Source of the DNA: Condylostoma magnum
Taxonomy: Eukaryota; Ciliophora; Heterotrichea; Heterotrichida; Condylostomatidae
Reading direction: 5' to 3'
Length of the DNA stretch: 41,128 nucleotides
NCBI GenBank assembly: GCA_920105805.1
Contig: CAKKTI010000138.1
Location: forward strand, 2,531 to 43,658
Shown here: positions 36,218 to 41,128 of the stretch, in pieces
How positions within the stretch are numbered: position 1 is the first letter of the stretch
How the letters are laid out: every line of letters starts with the position of its first letter
Program-made: the position numbers and the translations under genes
The notes under the pieces: model-generated
What the model saw: the letters and a program-made list of their open reading frames with translations, nothing else
Told to the model about the DNA's origin: nothing
Database searches by the model: none

Positions 36218-37288
36218 ATGGGTGATACTAATTCCTAGCTTGAAACTGATCCCTAACCTGAATCTGATTACTAGATTCAAACTGGAGTACTGGCCCTTAT
36301 AATAGTGTCATGCATTGCTTGCATCATAAGCACTCTTATCTCTATAGTGAATATAAGCTTGCACATTCGCCATTTAACTTACCAAAAGGCCTAAATTAAT
36401 ATCATAATTATTTTACTAGCTCCTATAGTTGTAGGCTGAACTGCCTTCGCTTCCTTATTTAGTATAATTGAAAATGACTACTTACAATCAGTGCCTGTAT
36501 TTATTAGAAGATTTTTTAAAGGTATAATGCTGTGCTGCTTTTTAGAACTAATTGTGAGCTTGTTGGGCAGGACTAAGTATGATAATCCAAAGTGTTATTA
36601 TGTAGAAAGCAAGGCAATTGATGGTATTAAATGTACAAAAAGGATAAACTATATGTTCCCTGGGCTTGGCCCTGTATTGACTGATAATGCAGGCTATGCT
36701 AAGAACTACTTGAAAGTTACAAGGTGGCTAGTTAGATAGTATCCTTTTGTGCAGATTATTGTGTTTTTAATTGAAGAGTTTTTCTTGTATGCTAATTTTG
36801 TAGAATAAAACACCTCGAAATACTCTTTAAATCCGGACAATGCTTATTTTTGGACCTTTTTACTTACATCGTTGTCTGTCAGTATAAGCATATGGTACTT
36901 AATGAGATTAGTATGGAGTGTGCATAATTTAAAGTCTGTGTTGAAATATAATATAAAGCTTAAAGCATGGATTATTATTATAACAGTTGCAATTATTTAC
37001 CTATAAGAAATTCTGCTATAGATGTATTTAGATGTCACCAATAATTGTTTTGGGTATGAATGTGATACTGATAATAAATTAGAGTAAAAGTATATTAGTA
37101 AGTATGATGATACTGCTATTACCTTTTTGGTATGTGTAGAAATGATTGTCCTAGCCTCTTTGCAACTTATAGCATTTCCTAAAAAGTATTATACAAGGTG
37201 TGATGAGTTTGATGAAAGCTATATCCTTATGAATTATAAAAATATTCTAAATTATCAGGAGCTACAAGACAACTTAATTACTAAGTAG
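36218..37288 (+). CDS. TMEM184 / organic solute transporter alpha family membrane protein
   Basis: 356 residues, about seven membrane helices. A polar N-terminus (MGDTNSQLETDPQPESDYQ) is followed by helix 1 (VLALIIVSCIACIISTLISI) and the family motif NISLHIRHLTYQKAQINII (general form HLxxYxxPxxQRxIxRI). Then come AFASLFSIIEN, IRRFFKGIMLCCFLELIVS (family EAFVIYNF region) and several more hydrophobic helices; TGA is Trp in VVGWTAFAS. The TMEM184/OSTalpha fold is linked to solute export and vesicle traffic. Start ATG 36218. The stop is taken as TAG 37286-37288 after about 66 clean codons, with TGA two codons later. The frame stays formally readable to about 37560 if these are sense, so a longer C-terminus is possible but less likely. 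Confidence 0.85.
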
Positions 37289-37594
37289 ATTTGAGATTTC
37301 TCTAAAATGTTTTAATTATATATGAATGCTGGCTTTACAATTCCATTAAATTCATAAATGCCTTGTTAGTTTTTAATAATAACCTTAAACTATTATAGTT
37401 CACCTGTATATTAAGGAGTTCTTAATTAAAATTCCATAACAACAATTCTCTATCACCAAATCAAACTATCATAGAGTCTGAAATAATCTTAGTACACATT
37501 ATAGATACTCCATTCGGCATATTTAAGATGGAAGCCTAAAATAAAAAAATAGAACTTGCTGTATTAAGAGTAATTTTAATGTTTTGTCATCTTA
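37289..37594. other. About 300 bp between convergent genes
   Basis: Lies between the stops of the TMEM184-type gene and the small membrane-protein gene. It is rich in TAA/TAG in all frames. The only frame of note is the possible extension of the TMEM184-type gene. No RNA gene, repeat or motif is seen. Confidence 0.45.
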
Positions 37595-38095
37595 CTAACT
37601 ATTTTCTTTCTCATTCATAAACTTTTTAATTAATTGTTGATTTTGATCAATTGGACCTAATTCCGAAATAATTTCCTAGTTTATATGAATCTGAATAAAG
37701 CAAAAGGCTGGTACAACTATTGAAGCTATTGTTAGGAAAAATATACCTGGAGATTAAACAAAAACACTATCTGGAAAGTATCTTCTTAAACTAAATCCCA
37801 TTCCTAAAGATATTCCAATAGCTATAAGTTATTTACTCTTTTAATCTGCTATAACCTCTTTTAATTTTGCTTCTTCTTAGGAATTATTAGGTTTTATGTT
37901 TAGATAGTATTGGGCTTTCTTGCTCTCTTATTATATTTCCATCAATTTTTAGTGACTTATTAGCATTCCACCCATATTTTAATATAGTCTAATTGTTTTA
38001 GCATGAGAAGCAGACATGCATTTAGTATATGAAGGGATATTATTGTTTTCTTATAAGTTACTTAAAACATATGGTAAATTGTACTTTTTATGCAT
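37595..38095 (-). CDS. Small protein with two membrane segments, unknown
   Basis: 166 residues, not recognised. The N-terminal half is soluble and helical (SYTKCMSASHAKTIRLYQNM, KLMEIQQESKKAQYYLN, EEAKLKEVIADQKSKQ). Two hydrophobic stretches, LIAIGISLGMGFSL and GIFFLTIASIVVPAFCFIQI, are separated by a short loop (RRYFPDSVFVQSP). The polar tail uses CAA three times where the rest uses TAA/TAG. Start ATG 38095-38093. Stop TAG 37597-37595 with TAA directly after it, following 26 clean codons. It lies 58 bp downstream of the MFS gene's stop on the same strand. Confidence 0.72.
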
Positions 38096-38153
38096 ATTCT
38101 TTAGTATCAAATAAAAAAATAAGTAAAACAGATAAAATTCAACTTTAACATAA

Positions 38154-39500
38154 CTAATTCTCCTTACTAATCAGGATTTCTGAGTCTATCAGTCTTCTAT
38201 TTATTCTATCATCCAATGCAAATATTATAAAAGAAATTTGCATAAAAACTAGCAGAACTAGTACAATAGTTGGGAAAAATGTGTCCATAGGGAATCCTAT
38301 ATTATTATCAAGACTCCAACTAAATATCATTCCAATTACAAAATACCCTAATCCTCTACTACATCCCACAACACTCATTGAAAACCCATTTGCTTATCCT
38401 TGCATTCCTTCTTGTGTAGAGTTTATAATAGCAATTGATATAGGAATAGTAGAGGTATCTATTACGCAGTATGATAATAAATATGCAACAGAGTAAGGAA
38501 TTATCTATAATGAAGTGATTTAATTTATAAACCGTACCATCAATAGGCCTATAGGAGCAATTGAGCAAAGTATAATGAGTACTTTATAAACACCAAGCTT
38601 AGCTACAATCTTAGGGAAAAGGAAAAGCTATAACAGAGCTTGAACTATTGATGCAATTGTTAAAACAAGTCCCGTTTAATAGTCTAAAAGCCCAGCTCCA
38701 TTGTTTTATAAAGAAGTTTTACAATAGATAGTAAAGTTTATAATAATTCCTTTTTAAATAAATCCTGTAATGCTATATAAAATGCATAGTTTTGTGAATT
38801 ATCTATTAAATATCTTCCTAAAAGGCTGTACTGCGTTTGTTTAACTTATTTCTTGTTTGCCTATCAGGAAGTAAATATAGATACTTATAAAAAGGGCTAA
38901 AACAGCGTATATAATTACAGGCAACAAAATAGGAAAATCCTTCCAAAACTAGTTATCCCACCCAAATTTTTTATCAGGTTTCATTAAAAAACTTGCTAAA
39001 ACTGGTCCAATAATATAACTAATAGCTAAACTAGAGCTTAAATAAACGTATAAGTTAGATATGTTATCATCATCTGTAACTTATCTTAAATACCCTTTTA
39101 AGTTAGGAACAATACCACCGCCTAATCCAAAGAGAATCTTAGCTATTAAGGCTCCGATTCATGACCATGAGAACCCTAAAAACAATGATCCAATTATAAA
39201 CAAAGCATTACAATAATTCAAAACAGGTCTTAAGCCTACTTTATCTCCAATATAGCCTCTAAATAAAATTTACCCTAAAAAGGCCCCGATTATCTCACTG
39301 TATAAATAAACAGATTCTAGAACCCCTGCATATTTTGCTATTTGTTAATCATTAAATTCTGGCTCAATATTTCCTATTATATGTGGCAAAATTCCTGAGA
39401 ACATTCCAATAACTAAAAAGTCAGGCAAGGGACCAAAAAATACAGTTAATATTTTCTCTGGGTAAAACTTACGTAGAGTAATTTGTTTGTCCCCCTGCAT
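38154..39500 (-). CDS. MFS transporter, drug:H+ antiporter / ZIFL-like
   Basis: 448 residues with about 12 membrane helices. Helix 1-2 region: FFGPLPDFLVIGMFSGILPHII. Family motif A appears as GQILFRGYIGDKVGLRPVL (general form G-x-L-x-D-r-x-G-r-kxxL). Motif RxLxG-like AKILFGLGGGIVPNLKGYL and motif C-like SSLAISYIIGPVLASFL follow. The second half includes QALLQLFLFPKIVAKLG (motif A repeat position) and GMQGQANGFSMSVVGCSRGLG, as in plant ZIFL and TetA-type porters. TGA is Trp in FSWSWIGALI. Substrate cannot be inferred. Start ATG 39500-39498; stop TAG 38156-38154 after about 85 clean codons, with TAA six bases later. Confidence 0.9.
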
Positions 39501-39617
39501 ATAAAAATGTAGGATAGATTAGAAAGCTAGAAGTTATAATTTTTGTGCTAGATTGACTAACAACGTAATAAATTGTAAAACGATGGTATTAAATTAAGAC
39601 AAGAAAAGAGGCATACA

Positions 39618-41063
39618 ATGCGAGAGATTAATAGATTTAAAATGAGTGAAGAATTTAAATAATAATTTCTTAATGGGGAAAAGCTTTCTGAGGATTAGCT
39701 TTCTTATATTTGTAAATAGTTTTGCTCAAATTTAAGTGCAAGTTCATTATCAGAATAAGTCTAAGAATTACTTTATATTTTGCGGGAAAACAAAGATACA
39801 TAAAATTCCATTTAAATACTTAATACCATACGAGTTTTTACTTTAAGAGGAACCGAGGAATCAATTATTGTTATAACTGAAGCTGGGTTATTATAATTTG
39901 TCTTAGAAAATATACAGAATCATGATAAAAAGATTGCCAGTTGTTGCTTAGAAATCTTTGCAAATTTAACAGCATTTAATGAAGTATGTAAGCAATTAGA
40001 TAGTTACTAAATTTTAAGTATTATTGAGGATAATATTGTATTTGATGACTCAGAAATGTGCATCAATTGAATTTGGTGTTTTTCTAATATTGTATCGGGC
40101 ATATAGGATAATAACTGTGATAAAATAATAAATTTAATGCTGTAAAAGTTGAATATATATATAAAACACTTGGATTATTCTGTGTATTAAATCATTCCAT
40201 GATTATTATCGAATATTGGATTAGCCAGTAGGAAAATTAACACGATTAATATCACGTTAATGATAGGATTAATTCTTTTCATGAAAGATTAAGAATTACA
40301 AGACAATTCAAAGAGAGATTTGATTTAATCTTGCTATAATATAGCTACAAAGCACTAGCAAATTCTAATTGATTCAGGTCTGTTATTTTGTTTTATCTAA
40401 TGGTACAATAAAGACATATAGAGCTTGAAATTAGATTTTTTATAATTAATCGCTAATTTGGCAACTGGAGATTACTCAATTTGTAAATAGCTTTTAGAAT
40501 GTGATATTTTGTGTATATTAAACAGCCAAATGACAAAAAATGACATAGATTTATAATATTCTGCTATATTTACATTGTCAAATTTAGTAGGAACTGATAC
40601 AAGTATAACTCTATAAATACTAAACCACTAAATTATTGAAGAAGCCTTTAAAATGCTGCATTCTTCTGTAGGGAAAATTAGAATTGAAGCTGGAGTTGTA
40701 TTATATAACGTAGCAAAAACCTCGTAAGGGCATATAACAAAAGTTTTCAATACTAATGTTTTTGAATGTATTGCTCAAGCATTATATGCTGAAAACTATG
40801 AAGGATTTATAAGCTAAGTTGTCGAGTTTCTTTAAACAGCATTTGAAGCTATAAAGAACTAATTCTAATTATAAACCCTTTGAATGTAAATCGAATACTG
40901 TTTAATTTAAACTGGGATTGTAGATGCATTAAAGTTAATTGAAAGCTCAACAGAAAATACGGTTTTATCATAAATTATTCAAGCTTTTTTATCAGAATAT
41001 ATTGATAATGAAGAGAGAATAGATATAGAGCTAGATACTCCACAGTGTTTCAGATTAGTTTAA
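39618..41063 (+). CDS. Importin-alpha-like armadillo-repeat protein
   Basis: 481 residues, near importin-alpha length (about 500). Armadillo repeats run from about residue 55 to the end: TEAGLLQFVLENIQNHDKKI, MCINWIWCFSNIVSG, VYQIIPWLLSNIGLAS, IQSCYNIATKHQQILIDSG, LQLIANLATGDYSICKQLLE, SAIFTLSNLVGTDTSITLQI and IRIEAGVVLYNVAKTSQGHI. The W-x3-N pairs lining the NLS groove are only partly kept (W in INWIWCFSN and IPWLLSN; others lost), and no basic importin-beta-binding segment is obvious at the N-terminus (MREINRFKMSEEFKQQF). It may be a divergent, specialised paralogue. TGA is Trp in the first two of those repeats. Start ATG 39618. Stop TAA 41061-41063 after 29 clean codons, so the gene is probably complete. 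Confidence 0.85.
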
Positions 41064-41128
41064 AATTAAATAAAATATATACAAAAACTTTGCTTTAAAG
41101 AGTGTAAAATTATCAATACTTAAAATAT

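Noticed and set aside
36209-36280. Upstream start at 36280 for the giant protein
   Set aside because: It would overlap the TMEM184-type gene and bury the signal peptide behind a 24-residue lead; ATG 36208 places the signal peptide at the N-terminus.

Overview
The window reads as macronuclear DNA from a ciliate that has no dedicated stop codon. Read with the standard code it looks like noncoding AT-rich sequence with only short ORFs. Read with TAA and TAG as Gln and TGA as Trp it resolves into 28 nearly contiguous protein genes on both strands, covering about 93% of the bases. TGA sits exactly at invariant tryptophans (the kinase ATR-W-YRSPE motif, Notch LNR C-x-W-D, MORN YEGY-W, RCC1 blade W-G, calcineurin HR-W-NG). 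The same three triplets also end genes: calcineurin stops at TAG just after its autoinhibitory segment, the sugar transporter at TGA, others at TAA. This is the pattern known from the heterotrich Condylostoma. A 15-nt intron in the CDKL kinase (20599-20613) points the same way, because 15-nt introns are characteristic of heterotrichs such as Stentor and Blepharisma. The species cannot be named from sequence alone. No telomere, rRNA, tRNA, CRISPR or mobile element was seen.

Layout. 1-5.5 kb: 3' part of calcineurin A (+), then minus-strand genes for a sugar transporter, a free-standing AlaX editing protein, a coiled-coil protein, an RCC1 propeller protein and a small probable mitochondrial protein. 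5.6-10.2 kb: a large BIG-type Sec7 ARF-GEF. 10.2-17.2 kb: a basic protein (-), an atypical Rab-like GTPase, a motorless MyTH4-FERM protein, an unknown protein and a receptor with an ANF-type ligand-binding region plus about ten membrane segments. 17.5-21.5 kb: WWE protein, CAF1 deadenylase, CDKL kinase, TOM7 and a small unknown. 21.5-27 kb: CFAP57, a small basic protein and an acylated MORN protein. 27-29 kb: TMEM135-like protein, a small unknown and a histidine phosphatase. 29.2-36.2 kb: a 2,325-residue LNR / beta-helix / polytopic membrane protein. 36.2-41.1 kb: TMEM184-type protein, a small membrane protein, an MFS transporter and an importin-alpha-like armadillo protein.

The genes do not form one pathway; they are ordinary eukaryotic single-gene units packed extremely tightly. 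Spacers are often 9-60 bp and must hold 3' UTR, 5' UTR and promoter. Several genes concern cilia or cortex (CFAP57, CDKL kinase, MORN protein) and traffic or sensing (BIG, Rab-like, receptor, giant surface protein), as expected of a free-living ciliate.

Stop assignments use a rule visible in the data: sense TAA/TAG/TGA codons disappear over roughly the last 10-80 codons of most genes, where Gln is written CAA/CAG, and the first stop triplet after that gap is taken as the end. Many ends are followed by further stop triplets, most often as TAG-TAA. Protein lengths quoted follow this reading. Functional calls rest on recognised motifs, not on database searches.
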